A DNA stretch of 34,732 nt from Myxococcales bacterium (GCA_016212965.1 JACRDA010000303.1:1-34732), one strand, 5' to 3'. Shown: positions 15,270 to 23,528, counted from the stretch's first letter. Made by a program: numbers and translations. Notes: generated by a model not told the origin, from the sequence alone.

Positions 15270-16166
15270 TTGGACCCGATCATCACCGCCACCTTCCTCG
15301 TGTCGGCACCGGACCAGCGCGGCCTCGTCGCGCGCCTCTCCGGCTTCTTCTACGAGCTCGGCCTCAACATCCTCGACGCCTCGAACCACACCGACGTGCA
15401 CGCCGAGGCGGGCCCCCGCTTCTTCATGCGCCTCGTGGTCGATCTCGGCGGGCTCGCGGCGCCCGAGGCGGCCCGGAAGCTCGGCGGCTCGGCCGGGCGC
15501 AAGGCGCTCGAGGCGAGCTTCGAGCTGTGCGCCCAGCTGCTCGGCGCGAGCTGGAGCGTCGGCTACTCCGACGTATTGCCGCGGATGGCCTTGCTCGTCA
15601 CCAAGGACCCGACGTGCCTGTACGATCTCGTCCTCCGGCAGCGCTCGGGTGAGCTCCGCTGCGAGATCCCGGTCGTCATCTCGAACCACGCCGCGCTCGA
15701 GCCCGTGGCCGAGAGCTTCCGGATCCCGTTCGTCGCGCTGCCGGTCACGCCCGAGACCAAGCGCGAGCAGGAGCGACAGGTGGTCGCGGAGCTGCGCCGC
15801 CACCACGTCGACCTCGTGGTGCTCGCCCGCTACATGCAGATCCTGAGCGACGAGCTGCTGCGCGAGGCGCCGACCGTGATCAACATCCACCACGGGTTCC
15901 TGCCGGCGTTCCAGGGCGCCAAGCCCTACCACCAGGCGCACGCGCGCGGGGTGAAGCTCATCGGCGCCACGGCCCACTACGCCACGAAGGACCTCGATCA
16001 GGGGCCGATCATCGAGCAGGACGTGGCGCGCGTGAGCCACGAGATGGGGCCGGACGATCTCGTGCGCGTCGGGCGCGACGTGGAGCGCGTCGTGCTCGCG
16101 CGCGCCGTCCGCGCGCACCTCGAGCGGCGTGTCATCGTCGAGGGGCGCCGGACGATGGTGCTGTGA
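15270..16166 (+). CDS. purU: Formyltetrahydrofolate deformylase
   Basis: 298 aa from a TTG at 15270, the only sensible start before the ACT domain; the ribosome site is weak. It hydrolyses 10-formyl-tetrahydrofolate to formate and tetrahydrofolate, supplying formate for purine synthesis and balancing one-carbon pools. Residues about 5-85 form an ACT regulatory domain (TFLVSAPDQRGLVARLSGFFYELGLNILD). About 95-298 is the formyltransferase fold, with VVISNHAAL, DLVVLARYMQILS, and the catalytic region INIHHGFLPAF, where Asn and His are active-site residues. It continues GATAHYATKDLDQGPIIEQD with the catalytic Asp. The length is normal. It is divergent from the CBM9-like lipoprotein; no folate or purine genes are adjacent. 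Confidence 0.96.
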   Translation: MDPIITATFLVSAPDQRGLVARLSGFFYELGLNILDASNHTDVHAEAGPRFFMRLVVDLGGLAAPEAARKLGGSAGRKALEASFELCAQLLGASWSVGYSDVLPRMALLVTKDPTCLYDLVLRQRSGELRCEIPVVISNHAALEPVAESFRIPFVALPVTPETKREQERQVVAELRRHHVDLVVLARYMQILSDELLREAPTVINIHHGFLPAFQGAKPYHQAHARGVKLIGATAHYATKDLDQGPIIEQDVARVSHEMGPDDLVRVGRDVERVVLARAVRAHLERRVIVEGRRTMVL

Positions 16167-16187
16167 GCGCGCGCTCCTGCGGCGCGC
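16167..16187. terminator. Short GC hairpin between convergent genes
   Basis: GCGCGC at 16167-16172 and GCGCGC at 16182-16187 can pair with a 9-base loop in the 22-bp gap between the stops of purU and the convergent lipoprotein gene. A bidirectional terminator role is possible; the stem is short and has no T-run. Confidence 0.22.
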
Positions 16188-16188
16188 C

Positions 16189-17739
16189 TCAGGGGTACGG
16201 CGGCGCGAAGGTCTGGCCGGCCGCCGGCCCCGTCGTGCGCACCGGCGTGCGCAGCAAGGGGTCCGCGAAGAGCGGCTTGACCTCGCAGCGCAGGCCGAGG
16301 CACGGGTCGGCGACGAAGCGCACGTCCGCCACGAGCCACAGGACGCTCGAGTTGGGATCGAGGCCCTCGGAGGGCGCGAAGGTCACCGGCGCGTCGTAGC
16401 CCTGCGGTCCCAGCTCCGCCCCGAGGGCTCCGCCGCAGTGCACGCGCACGCGCGGGTGTGCGTCACTCGGCGTCTGGTGCCCGGAGTAGTAGTGGACGCC
16501 GATGCGCGTCCACGCGCCCACGGGCGGGTAGTCCACGCTGACGACCTCGGGCAGACAGTAGTCGTTCTGCTCGAGGTCGGTCTGCGCGCCGCTGCAGGTG
16601 ATGGTGTCGATGTCGAGCCGCGGGTTGTGGCAGCCCTGGCCGAACTGCTGCCACGTCTGCCCCTCGTTGCGCAGGGCGAAGTAGCAGGCGTTCGCCTCGA
16701 AGAGCGGCTCGAGCCACCAGTCGACGGCCTCGGGCGGCGCCACGCCCGCGAACCAGTTCGGTGAGCTCGCCATGGGCTGGGTGAAGTGCTGTGCCTTGCA
16801 GTTGGCCCAGCCGCAGTCGGCCTGGTTCTGACCCTGCATCGACCACGGCGTCGTCGTTTGCGGCTCGTGGACGTGCAGATCGATGTCCACCCCCGGCAGA
16901 TCCCAGTCGAGCTCGACGCGCAGGCCCGGCGCCCGCACGATGAGCGGGAAGTCGCAGCTGCCCGGAGGCGACTGCTTCGTGTAGTGGACCATGTACTGGC
17001 CGGCGCGCACGGCGCGGTAGGCATCCGGTGGCGTCGAGCCGCCGACCGGCGAGCAGCTCGCCACCCCTGGCGGGCACGTCACGGTGAAGGACTCGCCCGT
17101 CGCGCCGTTGCTGAAGGCGCCGGTGCCGGACCAGAGGTCGACGGGCACGAAGGGCAGGGTCTCGATGGCGTGGCAGTCCGGCGCGGGCAGCGCGCAGCCG
17201 TCGATGGCGTGCACGCCGCCGACGCACGGTCCCCAGCTGCCGTTCTGACAGATCTGCGTGCCGGTGAAGCAGCCCGGCTCCCAGATGAGGCTAGGATCAC
17301 CCCGGAAGCAGGCCTGAGCCGTGCCGGGGACGCAGGGACAGCCCTCGTCCACGGTGCCGTCGCAGTCGTCGTCGAGCCCGGTGTGTCCGACGCCGCAGCT
17401 CTCGCTCCCGCCGCAAGCGACCGGGCACACGGGGCTGCCACCGCTGCCGCCCTGACCGGTCGTGGTCGAGGTCGTCGTGGTGGTAGTGGTGCTCGAGGTC
17501 GTGCTCGTCGTCGTGGTCGCGCCGCCGCCACCGGAGCCGCCCGGGCTGGTGGTGCCGCCGGCACCGACCGCACCGGAGCCGCCCTGGCTCGAGCTCGTCG
17601 AGCTGCCGCCGGTGCCCGTCTGCGAGGTCGTTCCGTGGCTGAACAGGTCCTCGGCCGAGGACGTGCAGCCGGCGGCGAGCGCGAGAGCGGTGGTCACTGC
17701 GAGCGCCAAGGCGGCGCGCGAGCGCGGACTTCGAAGCAT
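16189..17739 (-). CDS. Large lipoprotein with Ser/Thr/Gly stalk and MopE-like motif
   Basis: 516 aa. The ATG at 17739 follows a GGAAGG site. The signal ALALAVTTALALAAGC gives lipid Cys about 25. Residues about 30-105 are Gly/Ser/Thr low complexity with long Thr runs. Then comes a Cys-rich part with GLDDDCDGTVDEGC (about 121-134), a MopE-type Asp/Cys calcium-loop-like motif frequent in myxobacterial surface proteins. The C-terminal 300 residues contain LRVELDWDLPGVDIDLHVHEP, TPWSMQGQNQADCGWANC, TRIGVHYYSGHQ, and a final Cys pair CLGLRCE. This resembles large secreted proteins of Polyangia with a jelly-roll or sandwich part, but I cannot name the family. Likely anchored outside the cell. Confidence 0.88.
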   Translation of the reverse strand: MLRSPRSRAALALAVTTALALAAGCTSSAEDLFSHGTTSQTGTGGSSTSSSQGGSGAVGAGGTTSPGGSGGGGATTTTSTTSSTTTTTTTSTTTGQGGSGGSPVCPVACGGSESCGVGHTGLDDDCDGTVDEGCPCVPGTAQACFRGDPSLIWEPGCFTGTQICQNGSWGPCVGGVHAIDGCALPAPDCHAIETLPFVPVDLWSGTGAFSNGATGESFTVTCPPGVASCSPVGGSTPPDAYRAVRAGQYMVHYTKQSPPGSCDFPLIVRAPGLRVELDWDLPGVDIDLHVHEPQTTTPWSMQGQNQADCGWANCKAQHFTQPMASSPNWFAGVAPPEAVDWWLEPLFEANACYFALRNEGQTWQQFGQGCHNPRLDIDTITCSGAQTDLEQNDYCLPEVVSVDYPPVGAWTRIGVHYYSGHQTPSDAHPRVRVHCGGALGAELGPQGYDAPVTFAPSEGLDPNSSVLWLVADVRFVADPCLGLRCEVKPLFADPLLRTPVRTTGPAAGQTFAPPYP

Positions 17740-17800
17740 GTGGCACCTTCCCCCGGCCCGGCGACATCGGACCGAAAGGCCAAACTACCACGCTTCGCCG

Positions 17801-17818
17801 GCGCGGGCGCGCCCGCGC
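17801..17818 (-). terminator. 18-bp perfect palindrome after the TolB-like gene
   Basis: GCGCGGGCG followed directly by CGCCCGCGC forms a self-complementary 18-mer 4 bases beyond the stop of the minus-strand propeller lipoprotein (17823) and before the next minus-strand gene (start 17739). It may act as a terminator or an RNA 3'-end hairpin. There is no T-run. Confidence 0.3.
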
Positions 17819-17822
17819 GACG

Positions 17823-19274
17823 TCACTCGACGAGCGCGACGAACCTCAGATCGTCGCGGTCGAGCAGGCGCAGGGCGCGCTTGCTGCCGTCGGTCACGAG
17901 CAGGTGCGGGGCGCCCTCGTGGAACTCGGCCTCGAAGACGATGCGGCCGTTGACCGTCACCGCCTCGAAGTCCTGATCGGAGAGCGGCGTCGTGAAGGCC
18001 GAGCCGTCCGGGCTCACGACGTCGTTGCCGAGCGGCTCGAGCCCGGTGCCGTCGAGCTTGACCGAGTAGAGCCGGCCGCCCTCGAGCTGCCCCACGAGCG
18101 CGCGGTAGAAGATGGCGCGGCCGTCGGGCGTGACGGTCGCGAAGAAGGGACGCCAGGTGGGCTCCGCGCAGAGCGTCGTCGCGCCGCTGCCGTCGAGCCG
18201 TGCCGTCCGCAGGGTCGAGCCGCCCTCGCCGCCGAGGTAGAAGACGCGCTCGCCGAGGACCTTGACGGCGCTCACCTTCGCGCCGGCCGCGGGGTCGAGC
18301 GTGCGGGGCGCGGCGCTCGCGGCGGTCGCGGCGCTCGCGCTGCGCAGCGCGCCCGCGCCGTCCGAGAACACGACGTCGCCGGTGGGTGCGATCGCGTGGG
18401 CCGCGATCGAGCCCTCGGCGAGCGTGCGCGCGTCTTGGCCGTCGACGCCCACGGTCTGGATCGCGCGGGCTTCGCCCGCGGCGCGCGTCACGACCACGCG
18501 CGTGTCGCCGGCGAAGCCGACCGGGCGGTCGTCTGCCTCGGGGGTGCCGATGTCGACGCGCGCGCTGCCGTCGATCTTCACGACCCGCACGTCGCCGAGC
18601 GCGCTCGCGTGGGTCGTCAGGAGCAACCGGTCGCCGCGCACCTCGACCACGCGGTCCTCGGCGTCGTCCGCGCCGAGCGTGCGTGCGTCGCTGCCGTCGA
18701 GCGCCGTGCTCCGCAGGGACCCGCCCGTCAGGAAGGCCACCCGGCCCGCGGCGAGCGCCACGAGCGTCGCGTTCTCGGCGGCGAGCGTGGGGGCTACGCC
18801 GGGCCGCACCACGACGACGTCGCTCTTGCCGAGGTCCACCGCGCGCCCCAGCTCGAGCGCGAGCACCTCGCCGTCCGCCTTGGCCTGCACGACGCGCGCG
18901 AACCGCCCGGGCTCGAGCGCGCCGAGCTCGCGGCGCTCCGAGCCGTCGAGTGCCACGACCTCGAGCGAGGCGACCGCGTGGTCGGCGCCGTGGACGGCGA
19001 GCACGACCCGCCGCCCGGGGAGCGTACCGGCGTAGGTCGTGTCGGCGCCGGGGCGCGAGAGCCGTGCCGCGCGCGCGCCGTGCTCGTCGACGGCGTAGAT
19101 CTCGTGACTGCCGCCGTTGGCGGCCCGCAGGATGATGGTCGAGGCGGGCTTGTGCGCCGCGACGGAGGCGGGTGCCGCGCTCGTGGGCGGGGCCTTGTCC
19201 TGTCGAGCGCCGCCGGCGTCGTTGCAGCCAGCGCAGAGAGCGAGAACCACACCGAGGCCTGCCAGAGCGCGCAT
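17823..19274 (-). CDS. TolB-like beta-propeller lipoprotein
   Basis: 483 aa. The ATG at 19274 has AGGAG 7 bases upstream, and the signal MRALAGLGVVLALCAGC gives lipid Cys 17. After a short Ala/Pro linker there are about eight repeated strand units with the pattern of TolB/WD40-like (PD40, DUF5050-type) propellers: GGSHEIYAVDEHGARAARLS, SLEVVALDGSERRELG, GSLRSTALDGSDARTLG, DVRVVKIDGSARVDIG, AIQTVGVDGQDARTLA, STLRTARLDGSGATTLC, and GRLYSVKLDGTGLEPLG. Each unit ends in a [L/V]DG turn. The fold probably serves as a protein-interaction platform in the periplasm or at the surface. It is not TolB itself: there is no Tol/Pal cluster, the N-terminal TolB domain is absent, and it is lipid-anchored. Confidence 0.9.
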   Translation of the reverse strand: MRALAGLGVVLALCAGCNDAGGARQDKAPPTSAAPASVAAHKPASTIILRAANGGSHEIYAVDEHGARAARLSRPGADTTYAGTLPGRRVVLAVHGADHAVASLEVVALDGSERRELGALEPGRFARVVQAKADGEVLALELGRAVDLGKSDVVVVRPGVAPTLAAENATLVALAAGRVAFLTGGSLRSTALDGSDARTLGADDAEDRVVEVRGDRLLLTTHASALGDVRVVKIDGSARVDIGTPEADDRPVGFAGDTRVVVTRAAGEARAIQTVGVDGQDARTLAEGSIAAHAIAPTGDVVFSDGAGALRSASAATAASAAPRTLDPAAGAKVSAVKVLGERVFYLGGEGGSTLRTARLDGSGATTLCAEPTWRPFFATVTPDGRAIFYRALVGQLEGGRLYSVKLDGTGLEPLGNDVVSPDGSAFTTPLSDQDFEAVTVNGRIVFEAEFHEGAPHLLVTDGSKRALRLLDRDDLRFVALVE

Positions 19275-19333
19275 CTTCGAACTCCTGTCGAGGGGACGCC
19301 CGGAGCCTACCACGCCCGACGAGGCCGCGCGGC

Positions 19334-19630
19334 TCAGCGGGTCGAGCCGCAGCTCGTGAAGCCGCCGTCGTCCGGCGCGAAGTAGTCGGAGCACACCGGC
19401 GGGCAGTCGAGGCCGCCGTCCGTCTCGCAGCCCGCGGTGAGCGCGGGCGGAGGCTTGGCCGACTTCGGCATCGGGGCCGGCGAGTCGACCTCGCGGCAGG
19501 CCCCGACGAGGGAGCTCGCGGCGAGCGCGGCGAGCACGAGCCACGCGCGCGCGGCCCGGGCTCGGCCCGTCGTGCGCCCCGGCACGCGTGCGGATGCGGC
19601 GCCTCGGGCCATGCGGTGCGCGCTCTTCAC
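19334..19630 (-). CDS. Small lipoprotein with Cys-containing C-terminus
   Basis: 98 aa from a GTG at 19630, chosen for the AGGAG 9 bases before it; ATGs at 19651 and 19612 are in the same frame. A long, basic n-region (several Arg) precedes the hydrophobic stretch AWLVLAALAASSLVGAC, giving a lipid Cys about 50. The short mature part is Pro/Ala-rich, then has GCETDGGLDCPPVCSDYFAPDDGGFTSC (described in pieces: GCETDGG, DCPPVC, SDYFAPDDGG, SC), with five Cys that could form disulfides. Family not recognised. It is 59 bases upstream of the propeller lipoprotein on the same strand, so the two may form an operon. Confidence 0.65.
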   Translation of the reverse strand: MKSAHRMARGAASARVPGRTTGRARAARAWLVLAALAASSLVGACREVDSPAPMPKSAKPPPALTAGCETDGGLDCPPVCSDYFAPDDGGFTSCGSTR

Positions 19631-19717
19631 CGCGTCGCTCTCCTGCTGCATGGTGCTCGTGTCAATGTGCGCGAAGCGGGCGAGGTTTTCAACTGCCGAG
19701 ACGCCCGAGGAGCTCCC

Positions 19718-20929
19718 ATGCGTGCCGTCTTCTTCGAGGTGTCCGTGCCGCGCGTGCTCGTCACGCAGGCGCTCGGGCGGGTGTGGTCGGGGGCCTACTT
19801 CGCGCGCACGGCACCGGTGCGGCTCGGCGAGGTCGAGCCCGTGCTCGCGGGCCCGCGCTTCGTCGAGGTCGCGAACCAGGCGTGCGGCGTGTGCGCCAGC
19901 GACCTGCACCTCGTCCACGGCGACGTCGACCCGCGCACGCACGCGGCGGCTCTGCCGCGCGCGGGGCGCGTGTACCTCGGCCACGAGGTGCTCGGCACGG
20001 TCCGCCGCGTGGGCCCGGGGGTGACGAGCCTCCGTCCCGGTGACCGCGTGGTCATGAAGTCGCGCTTCATGGGTCCGACCTGCCACAGCCAGGAGCTCGA
20101 GCCCGCGTGCGCGACCTGCGCGCGCGGCGACTACTGCGTGTGCGAGCGCCGCGGCGCGCGTCGCGCCCCGGAGGGGATCGGCGGCGGCTGGTCGGACGGC
20201 TACGCCTGCCACGAGTCCGAGGTGTGGCGCGCCCCCGACGACCTGCCGGACGACGCGGCCGTGCTGCTCGAGCCGCTCGCCTGCGGCGTGCGGGCGGCCC
20301 TGCGCGCGCTGCCGCCGCCGGGCGGGCGCGCCCTCGTCATCGGCTGCGGCATCATCGGCCTCGCGACCCTGCAGGCCCTGCGCGCCCTCGCTCCCGAGGC
20401 GCGGGCCTTCGCCGTGGCGCGCCACCCCCAGCAGCAGCGCGCGGCCGAGCGCTTCGGCGCCGAGCTCGTCCACGGCGACTGGCTCGAGGCGACGGCGCGC
20501 GTGACGGGCGCCGAGCTCTTCCACGGCTACTTCGGCAACCGCACGCTCGTCGGCGGCTTCGACGTCGTCTACGACTGCGTGGCCACGGCCGACACGCTCG
20601 GGCGCGCGCTCCGGCTCGTCCGGCCGGGCGGCACGCTCGTCGTCGTGGGCGTGCACCTCGCGCGCCTCGCGCTCGATCTGTCGCCTTTGCTGTTCGAGGA
20701 GCTCGACGTGCGGGGCGCGCTCGCGCACGGCGGCGAGACCTGGCAGGGCGAGCGGCTCTCGACCTTCGATCTCACGGCGCGACTGCTCCGCGCGGGCCAG
20801 CTCGACACCGAGGGCCTCATCACCCACCGCTTTCCGCTCGGGCGCTGGCAGGACGCAATTCGTACGGCCTCCGACAAGCGCAGTGGCGCCATCAAGGTCG
20901 TGCTCGAGTGCGGGCGCGGCCAGGACTAG
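19718..20929 (+). CDS. Zinc-dependent alcohol dehydrogenase family (MDR) oxidoreductase
   Basis: 403 aa; GAGGAG lies 6 bases before the ATG at 19718. The catalytic zinc site is visible: CGVCASDLH (Cys about 54) and YLGHEVLG (His-Glu about 88). A structural-zinc-like cluster appears as CATCARGDYCVC, a variant of the usual four-Cys lobe. The Rossmann part has ALVIGCGIIGLATLQALRAL (about 205-224), then GFDVVYDCVATADTLGRALRLVRPGGTLVVVG. The protein should oxidise or reduce an alcohol/aldehyde with NAD(P); substrate unknown. It is longer than typical (about 350) because of an N-terminal region (FEVSVPRVLVTQALGRVWSGAYFA) and an insertion after the zinc lobe. It is divergent from the small lipoprotein. 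Confidence 0.93.
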   Translation: MRAVFFEVSVPRVLVTQALGRVWSGAYFARTAPVRLGEVEPVLAGPRFVEVANQACGVCASDLHLVHGDVDPRTHAAALPRAGRVYLGHEVLGTVRRVGPGVTSLRPGDRVVMKSRFMGPTCHSQELEPACATCARGDYCVCERRGARRAPEGIGGGWSDGYACHESEVWRAPDDLPDDAAVLLEPLACGVRAALRALPPPGGRALVIGCGIIGLATLQALRALAPEARAFAVARHPQQQRAAERFGAELVHGDWLEATARVTGAELFHGYFGNRTLVGGFDVVYDCVATADTLGRALRLVRPGGTLVVVGVHLARLALDLSPLLFEELDVRGALAHGGETWQGERLSTFDLTARLLRAGQLDTEGLITHRFPLGRWQDAIRTASDKRSGAIKVVLECGRGQD

Positions 20930-20950
20930 AAGGGAACTCGGCTCCAGTGT

Positions 20951-21081
20951 GGCGGTGGCTACAGGCCACGGGCTTCAGGCTTCAGGCCCAGAGGCCGCGG
21001 TGTGGATCGCTGTGGCCTCCGGCTCTCCCTCCCAAAACCTGGAGCCTGGAGCCTGGAGCCTGGAGGCTGTAGCCGGTGGCC
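20951..21081. repeat. Repetitive intergenic element with tandem 7-mers and inverted arms
   Basis: This element lies between two convergent genes. It contains GGCTTCA repeated at 20971-20984, and the 7-mer GGAGCCT in four tandem units at about 21038-21066. The left arm (GGCTACAGGCCACGGGCTTC) and the reverse complement of the right arm (GGCCACCGGCTACAGCCTCC) share the same short words (GGCTACAG, GGCCAC, CAGGC), so the element is an imperfect inverted repeat. An inner pair GAGGCCGCGG / GTGGCCTCCGG adds to it. Base composition is less GC-rich than the flanking genes. It may act as a terminator or be an interspersed genomic repeat. Confidence 0.6.
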
Positions 21082-21163
21082 CTCGTCGGCCTACGGTTTC
21101 GTGCGACGTCGGGCGCAGCCCGGTGCCGGAACTGACTCGCCGCGCTCTCGCCCTCGGCGGCGT

Positions 21164-22639
21164 TCAGGGGCGCTCGGCGACGAAGGTGCGCCCGCTCATG
21201 GCGAGCTCGGCGCGGACGACGCGCTCCTCGCCTGCCGGGAACAGGAGCCAGCCGCCGGGCAGGTGGTCGTAGGCGAAGTAGTGCGCCCCGACCTCGACCT
21301 CGCTCCCGCCGGCACGGCGGAGCTTCGCGCGCACGGTCGGGCCTGCGAGCGGCGCGAGCTCGGCGGGCTCGGCGAAGGCCGCGCTCTCGGCGCCCACCGC
21401 GACGAGCTCGTAGCGCACGCGCGCGACGGGCTCGTGGTAGCGCGGCAGGTTCACGTTCTTGCCGCGCGCGAGCAAGGCGGCGAAGTTGTAGTCGCTGATC
21501 CACTGCGTGTCGCAGTAGCCCATGATGTCGCTGTACACGGCCGGGTCGACGAGCGCGTGGTTCACGATGTCGAAGCCCCACACGCCGATGGTCTGCCCGC
21601 TGTAGGGGTAGTTCGCGTCGATGCTCTGCGGATCGAGCCCCTGTCCACAGTTCACGTGCTCGCGCCCGTGTGCGTGACCGAGCTCGTGGGCCATCGTGTC
21701 CCGGGCGTACTCGGGGAAGCCCACGCCGAGCGCGAGCCGGAGCTGCGGATTGCCGACGTCGGCAGGGGTGTCGTTGAGGAGCGTGACGCCGAGCAGGCAG
21801 CCCATGCTGCAGAACTGGAAAAACGAGGCCGCCGGGTCGAACATGCCGAAGTAGTAGTAGTCCTGGCTCGGCGCCTCGTTGTTGCGGATGCCGAACAGGC
21901 GGATGCCGACCTCCTGCCAGCCGGTGCCGTCCGGCTGGATCGCCTGGTTCCACGGCTCCGGCGCGCGCACCGTCACCTCCACGTTCGAGACCGGGTAGAG
22001 CTGCAGGAGCCGCTGCCGGAAGGCCTCGACCGCCGCGGGCGAGGTGTCGGGCACGCGGCCCGAGCCGTCGGCGTTGTACTGGAACGGCGCGATGACGACG
22101 CGAAAGACGTTGCGCGGGCCCTCGACGGGCACGATCTCCGGGGCGCCCGCCGGGTAATGCGCCGCGGGGTTGTCGGCCATGCCGAGCGAGAGGATCGAGA
22201 CGCGGTAGCCGAGCGGATCGGTCATCCACTCGGCGGGTACGTCGAAGTTGAGTGTGGTCGCGAGGTCGTGCTCGAGCGAGGCCGCCGCCGCGGTGAAGGG
22301 TACGTCGAGCGGCGCGCGCCCCGTGAGCTCGAGCCGGCCGACGAGGCTCTGGCCCACGGCCTCCGGCGCGGCGCCGTAGAACACGCGCACGAGCGCCGTC
22401 CGCTCGGCCACGAGCGGCACGTTCCCCGCCACGGGCTGGCCGTTCTGCGCGAGCGTGCGCTTCACGCCCTGGTAGATCGAGACCTCGTTGATCGTGACCC
22501 CAGCAGCGCCGGTGAGCGTCGGCTGGGGCGTCTCGACCGTCTCCTCGCTCGACTCGCAGGCCGCGAGCGCGAGGGCGGCCGGGGCCGCGAGGAGCAGACA
22601 GAGCGAGGCGGACGAGAGCGGGGAGCGCAGGGAATGCAT
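21164..22639 (-). CDS. Metzincin-type zinc metalloprotease lipoprotein
   Basis: 491 aa from the ATG at 22639. The signal SLCLLLAAPAALALAAC gives lipid Cys about 28, followed by a short acidic/Thr linker. The zinc site is HELGHAHGREH: His318, Glu319, His322 and His328, with the Gly325 typical of metzincins. A Met-turn follows about 45 residues later (YSDIMGYCDTQWISDY). The N-terminal half (about 45-200) is beta-rich (INEVSIYQGVKRTLAQNG, VAERTALVRVFYG) and resembles the pre-catalytic domains of M66/StcE-like proteases. It should cleave proteins outside the cell while tethered to a membrane. It is divergent from the expansin gene with only 79 bases between. Confidence 0.92.
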   Translation of the reverse strand: MHSLRSPLSSASLCLLLAAPAALALAACESSEETVETPQPTLTGAAGVTINEVSIYQGVKRTLAQNGQPVAGNVPLVAERTALVRVFYGAAPEAVGQSLVGRLELTGRAPLDVPFTAAAASLEHDLATTLNFDVPAEWMTDPLGYRVSILSLGMADNPAAHYPAGAPEIVPVEGPRNVFRVVIAPFQYNADGSGRVPDTSPAAVEAFRQRLLQLYPVSNVEVTVRAPEPWNQAIQPDGTGWQEVGIRLFGIRNNEAPSQDYYYFGMFDPAASFFQFCSMGCLLGVTLLNDTPADVGNPQLRLALGVGFPEYARDTMAHELGHAHGREHVNCGQGLDPQSIDANYPYSGQTIGVWGFDIVNHALVDPAVYSDIMGYCDTQWISDYNFAALLARGKNVNLPRYHEPVARVRYELVAVGAESAAFAEPAELAPLAGPTVRAKLRRAGGSEVEVGAHYFAYDHLPGGWLLFPAGEERVVRAELAMSGRTFVAERP

Positions 22640-22718
22640 GGGGTCGCCCGAATATAGCGGTTCGCGGCCGTTCTTGGGGACCGAAGAGCCTGATAGGCTG
22701 CAGGTGAGGAGCGCGGCG

Positions 22719-23528
22719 ATGCGGATCGGCAGCTGGATCGTGTGCGTGGGTGGCCTCGCGGTCGCGGCCTGTGGGTCGTCCGGTGGGTCGAACGGCGGCG
22801 CGGGCGCCGGCCAGGGCACGGGCGCTGGCGCGGGCCAGGGGACGGGCGCCGGGCCCGCCACCGGGGGCTTCGGCGGCGGCGATCTGTACGGCGAGCTCCA
22901 CGCGGGGGACTACCACCTCGGTCCGGTCGACTTCGCCGAGACCGTGTGGACGAACTCCTGCGGGCCGTACGCGCCCGAGATCCAGGCGCTCGAGGGGGTC
23001 TACCTCGCAGGCGTCGATCTCGCCTGGAACGGCGACGGCTCGCTCTGCGACGCCTGCGCGCTCGTGACGACGCGGCTAGGCCGGACGGCCGTCGTGCGCA
23101 TCGTGACGACGGGCGTCTCGAACGCCGAGGGCGACATGGACGTCAGCCCGGAGACCCACGACGGCATCTACGAGCTCGACCCCCTCGGTACCCCCGAGCA
23201 CCCGCGGCCGATGACGTGGCAGCTCGCCCGGTGTCCCGACACCGGCACCCTCCGGTACCAGTGGCAGACGGGCGCGAACGAGTGGTGGACGAGCTTCTGG
23301 CTGCGCAACGCGCGCGTCCCGCTCGTCTCGGTCGAGGTGCGGAGCGCGAACCACGCCGACTGGTTCGCTCTCCGGCGCGAGGTCGACGGCACGCTCAACG
23401 ACGACGGCGGCTTCGGCGCCGGCGCCTTCGAGCTCCGCATCACGGGGCTCGACGGGCAGCAGCTCGTCGACTCCTTCCCGGGCTTCACGCCCGGCAGCGT
23501 CGTCGCCTCGACGCAGCAATTCCCGTGA
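22719..23528 (+). CDS. Lipid-anchored expansin-like protein
   Basis: 269 aa. GAGGAG lies about 8 bases before the ATG. The signal MRIGSWIVCVGGLAVAAC gives lipid Cys18, followed by a Gly/Ala/Gln-rich stalk (to about 50). Residues about 55-160 match expansin domain 1, a double-psi barrel: TNSCGPYAP, LAGVDLAWNGDG, CDACALVTT (the CGAC-type motif), VVRIVTTGV, MDVSPETHDGI (the LDLS-type strand with the functionally important Asp) and MTWQLARCP. About 165-262 matches domain 2 (CBM63-type), ending FTPGSVVASTQQF. Expansins loosen polysaccharide walls without hydrolysis. Bacterial ones are usually freely secreted, so the lipid anchor is unusual. The substrate may be cellulose or peptidoglycan. Confidence 0.9.
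   Translation: MRIGSWIVCVGGLAVAACGSSGGSNGGAGAGQGTGAGAGQGTGAGPATGGFGGGDLYGELHAGDYHLGPVDFAETVWTNSCGPYAPEIQALEGVYLAGVDLAWNGDGSLCDACALVTTRLGRTAVVRIVTTGVSNAEGDMDVSPETHDGIYELDPLGTPEHPRPMTWQLARCPDTGTLRYQWQTGANEWWTSFWLRNARVPLVSVEVRSANHADWFALRREVDGTLNDDGGFGAGAFELRITGLDGQQLVDSFPGFTPGSVVASTQQFP

Noticed and set aside
13233..16166. Long plus-strand frame that would join upstream sequence to PurU
   Set aside because: The upstream part is antisense to the TerB-like and CBM9-like genes and Arg-rich. PurU homology begins just after the TTG at 15270.
19660..19665. TTGACA (minus strand) as a -35 box for the small lipoprotein gene
   Set aside because: There is no acceptable -10 hexamer 16-18 bases downstream, and the spacing would place the transcription start on or after the ribosome site.
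22651..22656. TATATT (minus strand) as a -10 box for the metzincin gene
   Set aside because: The sequence about 17 bases upstream (CCCCAA) does not resemble a -35 box, and the distance to the ATG leaves almost no leader. It is possible but unsupported.
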